From Deltaproteobacteria bacterium (lineage in GTDB: Bacteria; Desulfobacterota; Desulfobacteria; Desulfobacterales; Desulfobacteraceae), in assembly GCA_019314105.1 (NCBI GenBank), contig JAFCZY010000115.1, positions 1 through 6,426 on the forward strand: 6,426 nt of DNA, read 5' to 3'. The notes under the pieces are model-generated. The model was not told the origin of the DNA. It worked only from the letters and a program-made list of their open reading frames with translations, and searched no databases. Position 1 is the stretch's first letter. Each line of letters starts with the position of its first letter. The position numbers and the translations under genes are program-made. Positions 1 to 5,366 of the stretch are shown one piece after another.

Positions 1-1
1 C

Positions 2-1561
2 AGTCCTGAAAAACCAAGTATGTCCTGGTTCAGAGAACAGGTCTGGGACAAAGAACTTGGGAAAGGGGGATTAATCGGAGATCTTCAGGAAACTCAAAAA
101 GAAATTATCCCTTTAATTACCCGAGGTGATTTGCGACGATATATTCCTGTATGGGAAGATGGAAAATATATGGCACCTTGCCAGGCTGCCTGCCCCACGG
201 GTATTCCTGTTCAGGAAAGATGGAATATGGTCAGACTGGATCATATTGATGAAGCAATCCGTATAGGACTTGACTATACGCCGTTTCCGGTAACTGTCTG
301 TGGCTATCTCTGCCCCAGTCCCTGTATGGCTTCCTGTACCAGAAACCTCAATTATATGTCACCCATTGATGTAACGCTTTTAGGGAAAGCTGGAGAAAAT
401 ATCACCCTGCCAACCCCTGTCAAAAAGAGCAAAAAGAAAATTGCTGTTATCGGTGCCGGACCTGGCGGTATATCTGCTGCCTGGCAGTTAACCTTGAAAG
501 GTCATACCGCTACTTTGTTTGATACAAGCGATACAATCGGGGGAAAAATTTCTTCTCTTATTCCTGATTCCCGAATACCGAAAAAAATTCTTGATACTGA
601 ACTCAACCGAATTAAAAAAATAATTCCAGATATACAATTAACCCAGGTAATCGACACTAAAAAATTTTTAAAAATAAAAAAGGATTATGATTTTATCCTT
701 ATTGCGACCGGTACTGAAAAACCAAGATCATTACCCATCCCAGGCATTGGAAAAGCTATCTTTGCCAATGATTTCCTGACAAAAGCAAAAAAAAATACCA
801 TAACACCCGGGAAGCGAGTGGTGATTATTGGTGCGGGAAACGTGGGATGTGATGTCGCCACAGAAGCCCATCGTCTGGGGGCCGAAGGAATCACCCTGAT
901 TGATGTGCAAAAGCCAGCTGCCTTTGGTAAAGAAAAAGAAGATGCTGAAGCCATTGGTGCCATATTCAGATGGCCCTGCTTTACAAAAAAAATTACAAAA
1001 AAAAGTGTGGTGCTTCAAGAGGGTGAAGTTTTAAAAGCAGATACCATCGTAATCTCCATCGGGGATATCCCTGATCTTGATTTTATTGATGATGCTATTG
1101 CAGTTAAAAACGGATTTATCACAGTGGATAACTTCAACCGGACATCCGATCCAACCGTATTTGCCATGGGAGATGTTGTAACTCCCGGGCTTATCACCGA
1201 TGCCATTGGAGCAGGAAAAAGAGTGGCGGAAAATATCGATCAGATCATTACAGGAAAGAAGCTTGAGTCTATAACGATGCCGCCACAAATTGACAAACAA
1301 CGGGTCCATCTTGAATACTATAATCCTGTAAATATTGCCGATAATCTGACCGATTGCGGCGCGGATTGCGCATCCTGTGGAAAATGCAGAGATTGTGGCA
1401 TCTGTGTGGCAATCTGCCCTGAAGGAGCGATTGAAAGGATTGAAACAAATAAAAATAATTTCACCTATCACGCAGACCCGAACCTCTGTATTGGCTGTGG
1501 ATTCTGCAAAGGGGCATGTCCCTGCGGAATATGGGATTTAATCCCTAATCCAGTTTTATAG
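2..1561 (+). CDS. GltD-like FAD/NAD(P)H oxidoreductase with DPD-type Fe-S domain and C-terminal 2x[4Fe-4S] domain (5' partial)
   Basis: Residues are counted from the Met at base 20. The N-terminal part carries the paired-cysteine pattern of the dihydropyrimidine-dehydrogenase/GltD Fe-S domain (C54, C58 followed by Pro; C94, C98, C102, C106). An FAD-binding Rossmann motif GAGPGG lies at 145-150 and a second, NAD(P)-binding motif GAGNVG at 271-276. The second fold ends in an acidic residue (D295), which suggests NADH rather than NADPH. The conserved GD motif that contacts FAD is at 384-385. Two ferredoxin motifs C-x2-C-x2-C-x3-C-P follow (456-466 and 490-500), preceded by extra cysteines at 446, 450 and 453. 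Family knowledge: such flavoproteins pass electrons between NAD(P)H and a partner, as the glutamate synthase small subunit does; the partner here is unknown. The frame is open to base 2 and the ATG at 20 has no Shine-Dalgarno, so the true start is probably upstream and the protein longer. It is probably soluble. The GAF-ANTAR gene follows by 64 bases. Confidence 0.88.
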   Translation, partial: SPEKPSMSWFREQVWDKELGKGGLIGDLQETQKEIIPLITRGDLRRYIPVWEDGKYMAPCQAACPTGIPVQERWNMVRLDHIDEAIRIGLDYTPFPVTVCGYLCPSPCMASCTRNLNYMSPIDVTLLGKAGENITLPTPVKKSKKKIAVIGAGPGGISAAWQLTLKGHTATLFDTSDTIGGKISSLIPDSRIPKKILDTELNRIKKIIPDIQLTQVIDTKKFLKIKKDYDFILIATGTEKPRSLPIPGIGKAIFANDFLTKAKKNTITPGKRVVIIGAGNVGCDVATEAHRLGAEGITLIDVQKPAAFGKEKEDAEAIGAIFRWPCFTKKITKKSVVLQEGEVLKADTIVISIGDIPDLDFIDDAIAVKNGFITVDNFNRTSDPTVFAMGDVVTPGLITDAIGAGKRVAENIDQIITGKKLESITMPPQIDKQRVHLEYYNPVNIADNLTDCGADCASCGKCRDCGICVAICPEGAIERIETNKNNFTYHADPNLCIGCGFCKGACPCGIWDLIPNPVL

Positions 1562-1625
1562 AAAAATGAAAAGAAAATTATTTTTCTATTGACGAGGAAG
1601 TATCATTTTTGATTAGTATAAAAAT
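1562..1625 (+). other. Short gap with weak AT-only inverted repeat; no convincing promoter or terminator
   Basis: This gap separates the oxidoreductase from the GAF-ANTAR gene. GAAAAAT at 1561-1567 is the exact inverse of ATTTTTC at 1580-1586, but the stem has almost no G or C and no clean U tract, so it is a poor terminator. A TTGACG at 1589-1594 resembles a -35 box. The only good -10 match, TATAAA at 1617-1622, is 22 bases away and would start transcription past the downstream ATG. Co-transcription of the two genes is therefore the simpler reading. Confidence 0.4.
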
Positions 1626-2351
1626 ATGATGAAAAAACAAGAAACATATGATGACTATATAAAAGCATTGACCGACATCAGTCGGGCAATTACATCAGAT
1701 CTCTTTATTGAAGACCTGTTAAAACTGATTGTTATGGTAACCGCCAAGGTAACCGGTGTTGAAATCTGTTCCCTCTGGCTTGTGAATGAAGATGAAAATC
1801 CCCCCACCATAACCCTGAAAGCAACTCAATCCATTTCTCCGGACTATATAAAAGACCGGGCGCTTCATCTGGATGAAGGTGTTGTCGGTTATGTCATCAC
1901 CCATAAAAAGCCTTTAATCCTTAAAGATGTTTTAGAAAGTGATCTGTTTAAAGAAAAAGAAATGGCTAAAAAACTGGGGCTTGTCTCAATGGCCGGGATT
2001 CCTTTAAATACAAAAGACGAAAAAGTGATTGGCGTCTTAAACTGTTTTACATCTGAGCCTCATGACTTTCCAGAGACAGAAGTCAATCTTTTAAGGGCGG
2101 TTGCCAATCAATCCGCTATCGCCATCGTGAATACGGAACTGATGGTTAAAACCAAAGTAATCCAGGAAGAATTGGAAGCCCGTAAAAGAGTCGAACAAGC
2201 CAAAGAAATTCTCATGCATACCCGTCAAATGACAGGAAATACAGCCTATGAATGGATACAAAAGAAAAGTATGAATTCAAGAAAATCCATCCGTGAAATC
2301 GCAGAAGCAATCATTCTTTCCAATGAAATTTTTAATGACAATGCCCCTTAA
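1626..2351 (+). CDS. GAF-ANTAR domain protein, predicted RNA-binding transcription antiterminator
   Basis: The 241-residue protein has an N-terminal GAF fold (about residues 15-170, with the family-like stretches EGVVGYV near 84-90 and the VIGVLNC strand near 134-140). A short helical linker leads to an ANTAR domain at about 182-236. The ANTAR signature is visible: an alternating basic/acidic helix, AKEILM at 192-197, then a second helix ending in IAEAII. Known ANTAR proteins (NasR, AmiR, EutV type) bind paired RNA hairpins in mRNA leaders and prevent a terminator from forming. There is no receiver domain, so control is presumably by a small ligand or redox signal on the GAF domain rather than by phosphorylation. 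No membrane segment is seen. An in-frame TAG at 1614 rules out an earlier start. The ATGs at 1626 and 1629 are both possible, and neither has a close Shine-Dalgarno. Its position behind a GltD-like gene suggests nitrogen or amino-acid regulation (inference). Confidence 0.88.
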   Translation: MMKKQETYDDYIKALTDISRAITSDLFIEDLLKLIVMVTAKVTGVEICSLWLVNEDENPPTITLKATQSISPDYIKDRALHLDEGVVGYVITHKKPLILKDVLESDLFKEKEMAKKLGLVSMAGIPLNTKDEKVIGVLNCFTSEPHDFPETEVNLLRAVANQSAIAIVNTELMVKTKVIQEELEARKRVEQAKEILMHTRQMTGNTAYEWIQKKSMNSRKSIREIAEAIILSNEIFNDNAP

Positions 2352-2379
2352 CCCGGGCAAAAAAATTCTGCTTTTATTT

Positions 2380-4020
2380 TCAAGCACACTTGGAAATAGA
2401 CATCTTCTGAGATCTTACCCAAGTTTTTTTCAATAAATTAAACGTTTCTGCTGGCATGCCAAAAGGAAGATCCACAAGGGAAAAATCCTGATTAATATCA
2501 ATGTTACCAATATATTTACTATCAAGGCCGGCTTCATTTGAAATAGCCCCCACAATATTGCCTGCCTGGACGCCATGACTCCGCCCCACCTCAATGCGAT
2601 ACCGCTCCATGCCCTGGTCTATAGGAATGATTCTGGCTGAATCAGCGACTATTTTAACTTTTGATTTAGCTTTTATCTGTTTTTCATCTTTCTGTGGCAA
2701 TAGAAGGAAGGGAATATCTCCATGAGCCAATTTAGCAAGAGCCGCCGCAACCTGCGCTACAGGAATATCCTGTTCCCTGGCATAGTCTTCAATCAAATTC
2801 TGAAAAACACTTAACTCTTCTGATGCAAGGGCCTGAGTAATAGAGTGTTTAAAATCTGCCACCCGCTTTTTATTAATCATCTTATTGGTGGGCAGACTGA
2901 TTTCCTTAATTTTTTGTTTGGTGGCCTTTTCAATACTCCTCACCATCCATCGCTCATTTCGATTCACGAACAGAATGGCTTCCCCTGTGCGACCCGCCCT
3001 GCCGGTTCTGCCAATTCTGTGGATATAGGGTTCCACCTTGGACGGCATATCATAATTCACCACATGGGAAATCCGATCCACATCCAAACCTCGGGCAGCA
3101 ACATCTGTTGCCACCAGAATATCGAAATACCTGTTTTTCAATCGATTAATCGTTCGCTCCCTGACATTCTGGGCAATATCCCCATTCAGGGCCTCTGCTT
3201 TAAATCCCTTGTCTTCAAGAGATTTTGTCACATCAAGCGTCGCTGTTTTAGTTTTGGTAAACACAATTACCCCATCAAAGGAAACGCCCTCCAGAATCCG
3301 AACCAGGGCATTAATTTTTTTATTTCCAGCAACCATCCAGTATTGCTGATTGATGGTGGTAAGCTCTGTCGTATCCGGTTTGACAATAATTTCTTCCGGC
3401 GTTGTTAAATATTTTTGGGCAATCTTCCGAATGGGCATTGGCATGGTGGCTGAAAACAAAGCAGTCTGGGAATCATCCGGCGTTTTATCCAGAATCCATT
3501 CCACATCATCAATAAACCCCATATGAAGCATTTCATCTGCCTCATCTATCACCACACAAAAAAGATCGGCAAACGAGACCGTTTTCCTCCGCATATGATC
3601 CATGAGACGACCGGGTGTTCCCACTATCACATGAACCCCCCGCTTCAATTGGTTCAACTGAATCCCATAACTCTGTCCTCCGTAAACAGACAATACGTTC
3701 AGCCCTTTCATCCTTGCACCATATGTTTTAAAGGACTCCGCTACCTGAATGGCCAACTCCCGCGTGGGGGTCAATACCAGCACCTGGGGCCGTTTATTAT
3801 TAAGATCAATCCGGGACAAAAGCGGCAGCGCAAAAGCTGCGGTCTTTCCGGTACCCGTCCGGGCCTGACCCAGCACATCTTTTCCCTGAATCAAATGGGG
3901 AATAGTCAACGACTGAATGGGTGTAGGGGTATCATAGTTCACATCCTGCAATACAGAGAATACAGAAGGGATCAGGTTCATTTCATCAAACCGGAGCTTG
4001 GGTAAAATTTTCTGGGACAT
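2380..4020 (-). CDS. deaD: DEAD-box ATP-dependent RNA helicase, DeaD/CsdA-like, with DbpA-type RNA-binding domain
   Basis: All helicase motifs are present in the 546-residue product: the PTPIQ Q-motif (32-36), Walker A ARTGTGKT (53-60), PTRELA (85-90), TPGR (135-138), the DEAD box (159-162), SAT (190-192), ATDVAARGLDV (304-314) and HRIGRTGRAG (324-333). A helical dimerisation-like region follows. The last ~85 residues match the DbpA RNA-binding fold, with the typical YRIEVGR, GNIVGAI and YIGNIDI strands. It is shorter than E. coli DeaD (about 629 residues) and lacks the long basic tail. Family role: ATP-driven unwinding of structured RNA in ribosome assembly, mRNA decay and cold adaptation, in the cytoplasm. 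The start at 4020 is chosen over an in-frame ATG at 4050 because AAGGA lies five bases before it and the upstream codons overlap a GC hairpin. It converges on the ANTAR gene with 28 bases between stop codons. The exact orthologue (DeaD, CshA or RhlE-like) is not settled. Confidence 0.95.
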   Translation of the reverse strand: MSQKILPKLRFDEMNLIPSVFSVLQDVNYDTPTPIQSLTIPHLIQGKDVLGQARTGTGKTAAFALPLLSRIDLNNKRPQVLVLTPTRELAIQVAESFKTYGARMKGLNVLSVYGGQSYGIQLNQLKRGVHVIVGTPGRLMDHMRRKTVSFADLFCVVIDEADEMLHMGFIDDVEWILDKTPDDSQTALFSATMPMPIRKIAQKYLTTPEEIIVKPDTTELTTINQQYWMVAGNKKINALVRILEGVSFDGVIVFTKTKTATLDVTKSLEDKGFKAEALNGDIAQNVRERTINRLKNRYFDILVATDVAARGLDVDRISHVVNYDMPSKVEPYIHRIGRTGRAGRTGEAILFVNRNERWMVRSIEKATKQKIKEISLPTNKMINKKRVADFKHSITQALASEELSVFQNLIEDYAREQDIPVAQVAAALAKLAHGDIPFLLLPQKDEKQIKAKSKVKIVADSARIIPIDQGMERYRIEVGRSHGVQAGNIVGAISNEAGLDSKYIGNIDINQDFSLVDLPFGMPAETFNLLKKTWVRSQKMSISKCA

Positions 4021-4025
4021 AAGGT

Positions 4026-4030
4026 TCCTT
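4026..4030 (-). promoter_or_regulatory. Ribosome binding site of the RNA helicase gene
   Basis: On the minus strand AAGGA sits five bases before the ATG at 4020 and decides that start. The sequence AAGGAACCTT around it is nearly self-complementary (AAGG/CCTT), so the site could fold on itself. It begins immediately after the T8 tract of the leader hairpin. Confidence 0.75.
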
Positions 4031-4055
4031 AAAAAAAAGGCCGGGATCACCGACC
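4031..4055 (-). terminator. Intrinsic-terminator-like hairpin in the helicase leader (candidate attenuator)
   Basis: Read on the minus strand, GGTCGG (4055-4050) pairs with CCGGCC (4044-4039) across a five-base loop TGATC. This gives six base pairs including one U-G wobble, and T8 (4038-4031) follows at once. This is the layout of a Rho-independent terminator, placed between the likely promoter and the helicase ribosome binding site. No minus-strand gene lies upstream in this gap that it could terminate, because the next one ends at 4826 behind its own terminator. That favours attenuation of the helicase mRNA. The stem is short, so partial termination is more likely than full. Confidence 0.6.
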
Positions 4056-4064
4056 AGGGAAATC

Positions 4065-4079
4065 AAAATTTATAATTTT
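4065..4079 (-). repeat. AT-rich perfect inverted repeat in the helicase leader
   Basis: AAAATT (4065-4070) and AATTTT (4074-4079) are exact inverses around a three-base spacer. In the helicase mRNA leader this could form a weak hairpin that melts easily with temperature. In sequence this AT-rich it may also be chance. Confidence 0.4.
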
Positions 4080-4084
4080 AAACG

Positions 4085-4097
4085 AATCTTTAAGATT
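4085..4097. repeat. 13-bp palindrome overlapping the likely helicase -10 box (possible operator)
   Basis: AATCTT (4085-4090) and AAGATT (4092-4097) are perfect inverses around a single T. The right half shares three bases with the TATAAT at 4095-4100, which is where a repressor site would sit. It could equally be a small leader hairpin or chance. Confidence 0.35.
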
Positions 4098-4100
4098 ATA
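4095..4100 (-). promoter_or_regulatory. Candidate -10 box of the RNA helicase promoter
   Basis: On the minus strand this reads TATAAT, a perfect sigma-70 -10 hexamer, giving a leader of roughly 70 bases before the ATG at 4020. No good -35 hexamer lies 16-18 bases upstream. An alternative pairing, TTGTAT with TAAAAT 17 bases further on, overlaps it. The promoter position is therefore tentative. Confidence 0.4.
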
Positions 4101-4152
4101 CAAGGATTATTATTTTTATTTTTAGCAGCCAATAACTTGTCCAAATTTTCAT

Positions 4153-4209
4153 CATAAAAAATTAATCCTTAACATTTGACAATTAAAAACTAACCCTTAA
4201 AGTTTGACC
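4153..4209 (+). repeat. Imperfect direct repeat, 28-bp period, upstream of the cyclophilin gene
   Basis: The 19-base unit at 4163-4181 recurs at 4191-4209 with 15 identities. Both copies share TAA, CCTTAA and TTTGAC blocks, and weaker A-rich similarity extends the match ten bases further left to 4153. The first copy contains the likely -35 box and the second spans the -10 and probable transcription start. This placement suits a regulator binding site. Confidence 0.5.
4176..4203 (+). promoter_or_regulatory. Candidate sigma-70 promoter of the cyclophilin gene
   Basis: A perfect -35 hexamer TTGACA (4176-4181) is followed after 16 bases by TAAAGT (4198-4203), which matches four of six -10 positions including the outer T, A and T. 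Transcription would start near 4210 and give a leader of about 30 bases. The -10 box is mediocre, so an activator may be needed. Confidence 0.5.
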
Positions 4210-4225
4210 ATATTTATATTTACTG

Positions 4226-4233
4226 AAAAGGAG
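4226..4233 (+). promoter_or_regulatory. Ribosome binding site of the cyclophilin gene
   Basis: AAAAGGAG lies six bases before the ATG at 4240. It selects that start over the in-frame TTG at 4204, which lies inside the promoter repeat and would put non-conserved residues in front of the cyclophilin fold. Confidence 0.8.
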
Positions 4234-4239
4234 AAAAAT

Positions 4240-4770
4240 ATGCCGGATTTAACCGCAATTTTTGAGACAAGCAAAGGAACTATTAACATAAAATTATTTG
4301 CAGATCAGACCCCTGTAACCTGTAGTAATTTTGCCAATCTTGCAAAAAGAGAATATTATAATGGTCTTAACTTTCACCGTGTTATCCCAGATTTCATGAT
4401 TCAGGGCGGATGCCCCCATGGAAATGGAATGGGTGGCCCCGGATATAACTTTAAAGATGAATTCAAAAAAGAGCTGAAACATGACAAACCCGGCATTCTT
4501 TCCATGGCCAATGCAGGTCCCGGAACAAACGGCAGTCAATTTTTCATTACCCATGGCCCGACCCCGCACCTTAATGGCATGCATACTGTTTTTGGCGTGG
4601 TTGAAAGTGATGAAGACCAGAAAGTTGTGAACAGCATTGCCCAGGGAGATACCATAGAAAAAATCACCATTAAAGGCAATTCCGGTGCATTGTTTAAACA
4701 AAACAAAGCCCAGTTGGATGAATGGAATAAGATATTGAACAAACAATTTCCCAAACTGCCAAAAGCATAA
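4240..4770 (+). CDS. ppiB: Cyclophilin-type peptidyl-prolyl cis-trans isomerase (cytoplasmic PpiB-like)
   Basis: The 176-residue product is a single cyclophilin domain. The catalytic-site signature [13 protein letters not shown] runs from residue 45 to 57 and includes the catalytic Arg (R47) and the Gln (Q54) of the active site. The GNGMGGPGY loop follows at 61-69. NGSQFFIT at 97-104 and HTVFGVV near 115-121 complete the substrate pocket. The position equivalent to Trp121 of human cyclophilin A is His (H110), so cyclosporin binding is likely weak, as is common in bacteria. There is no signal peptide or lipobox, which places it in the cytoplasm, where it would catalyse proline isomerisation during protein folding. 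The ~12-residue C-terminal tail beyond the fold is basic and ends in PKLPKA. It appears to be a single-gene unit with its own promoter and a strong terminator. Confidence 0.95.
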   Translation: MPDLTAIFETSKGTINIKLFADQTPVTCSNFANLAKREYYNGLNFHRVIPDFMIQGGCPHGNGMGGPGYNFKDEFKKELKHDKPGILSMANAGPGTNGSQFFITHGPTPHLNGMHTVFGVVESDEDQKVVNSIAQGDTIEKITIKGNSGALFKQNKAQLDEWNKILNKQFPKLPKA

Positions 4771-4771
4771 T

Positions 4772-4810
4772 AAAAAAGGCCGGAACTCTTGAACGTTCCG
4801 GCCTTTTTTT
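4772..4810. terminator. Bidirectional intrinsic terminator between convergent genes
   Basis: GGCCGGAAC (4778-4786) pairs perfectly with GTTCCGGCC (4795-4803) around an eight-base loop. A6 precedes the stem and T7 follows it, so a U tract is present in RNA from either strand. It lies right after the cyclophilin stop (4770) and 15 bases beyond the stop of the minus-strand gene (4826), and so can terminate both. Confidence 0.93.
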
Positions 4811-4825
4811 ATCAAATACTATTTG

Positions 4826-5209
4826 TTATTCCAAATCCAGATAAAGAGGAATGACATGAAGTGATGTACTGTCTTCTTCAGTTTCGCCCAACTGCCATTT
4901 CTTTACCTTAACCCCTTTTTCTTCAATTCTTTTCACCATACCCTTTATATTGATCAACGGATGACGGGAAAACACCTTGGGAAGACCATATGTCAGGCTG
5001 CACACCAGGCACTTCCCGGGTCTCTGGGTAAGGTTGAATGCTAAAACAACCCGTTTATCATTGGCAGAGATAAATTCAAGCCTGATATCATATGCGCCGT
5101 CTGATGTATCCCCGTATAGTGCCTCAAAAAAATGATCACTTATTTCCGCAGGCAGGAGCGTGTCAAGATAATTTTGCGCAAACACCTGATCTAATACAGC
5201 TTGATCCAT
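4826..5209 (-). CDS. Conserved-looking hypothetical protein, 127 residues, with a CxxC motif
   Basis: I do not recognise a functional family. The product is a soluble, mildly acidic protein with no signal peptide or membrane segment. The N-terminal ~35 residues look helical, ending in HFFEALYGD. A predicted beta region (39-60) follows. A KCLVC motif (C67, C70) then leads into TYGLP, SRHP and INIKG (73-89), a dense run of motif-like residues that looks functionally constrained. The end, LHVIPLYLDLE, is a hydrophobic strand. The CxxC pair could be redox-active or bind metal, but only one pair is present. From memory, unchecked, similar proteins in sulfate reducers carry a misleading 'pancreas/duodenum homeobox' label in databases; nothing here resembles a homeobox. 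A weak AAAGAG-type ribosome site precedes the ATG at 5209. The gene has its own promoter, is divergent from nqrA, and shares a terminator with ppiB. Confidence 0.8.
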   Translation of the reverse strand: MDQAVLDQVFAQNYLDTLLPAEISDHFFEALYGDTSDGAYDIRLEFISANDKRVVLAFNLTQRPGKCLVCSLTYGLPKVFSRHPLINIKGMVKRIEEKGVKVKKWQLGETEEDSTSLHVIPLYLDLE

Positions 5210-5256
5210 GATACTCTTTATCCTTTTTGACTAAGTTTTTCAAACGCTTACCGCTT

Positions 5257-5285
5257 ATTTTATTAAACCTTAAAAAGAAAATCAA
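5257..5285 (-). promoter_or_regulatory. Sigma-70-like promoter of the 127-residue hypothetical gene
   Basis: On the minus strand TTGATT (5285-5280) and TAAAAT (5262-5257) are separated by exactly 17 bases. The -10 matches five of six consensus positions and the -35 matches four of six. Transcription would begin near 5250, about 40 bases before the ATG at 5209. Confidence 0.55.
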
Positions 5286-5366
5286 GATTTATTGAACCCT
5301 GAAGCCATTTATGGTAAGTTAAAATTTAATTTCCTCCTAACCTGTCATGAACGGATGTTTAACTCT

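Noticed and set aside
1031..1471. 146-codon open frame on the minus strand inside the oxidoreductase gene
   Set aside because: It lies antisense to a well-supported coding region and shows no recognisable domain. It also has no ribosome site, so it is a codon-bias shadow.
2343..2365. GCCC/GGGC stem with an A7 run between the convergent genes as a terminator
   Set aside because: The stem is only four pairs, and the run is A on the plus strand and precedes the stem on the minus strand, so no U tract follows in either RNA.
2845..3408. 187-codon plus-strand frame inside the helicase gene
   Set aside because: It is fully antisense to conserved helicase motifs and its product is low-complexity His/Ile-rich without a family match.
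3523..4005. 160-codon plus-strand frame inside the helicase N-terminal region
   Set aside because: It is antisense to the Walker A and DEAD motifs, with no sign of independent coding constraint.
4021..4050. Helicase start at 4050, adding ten residues
   Set aside because: The extra codons lie in the GC hairpin and T8 tract, have no ribosome site of their own, and the ATG at 4020 has a well-spaced AAGGA.
4056..4100. ANTAR-target dual hexaloop hairpins in the helicase leader
   Set aside because: An AxxGxx-type hexamer (AAAGAU) is present on the minus strand, but its flanks do not pair, so there is no support for ANTAR control of the helicase.
4294..4815. 173-codon minus-strand frame over the cyclophilin gene
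   Set aside because: It would begin inside the terminator hairpin region and covers the cyclophilin gene in antisense; the cyclophilin frame is unmistakable.
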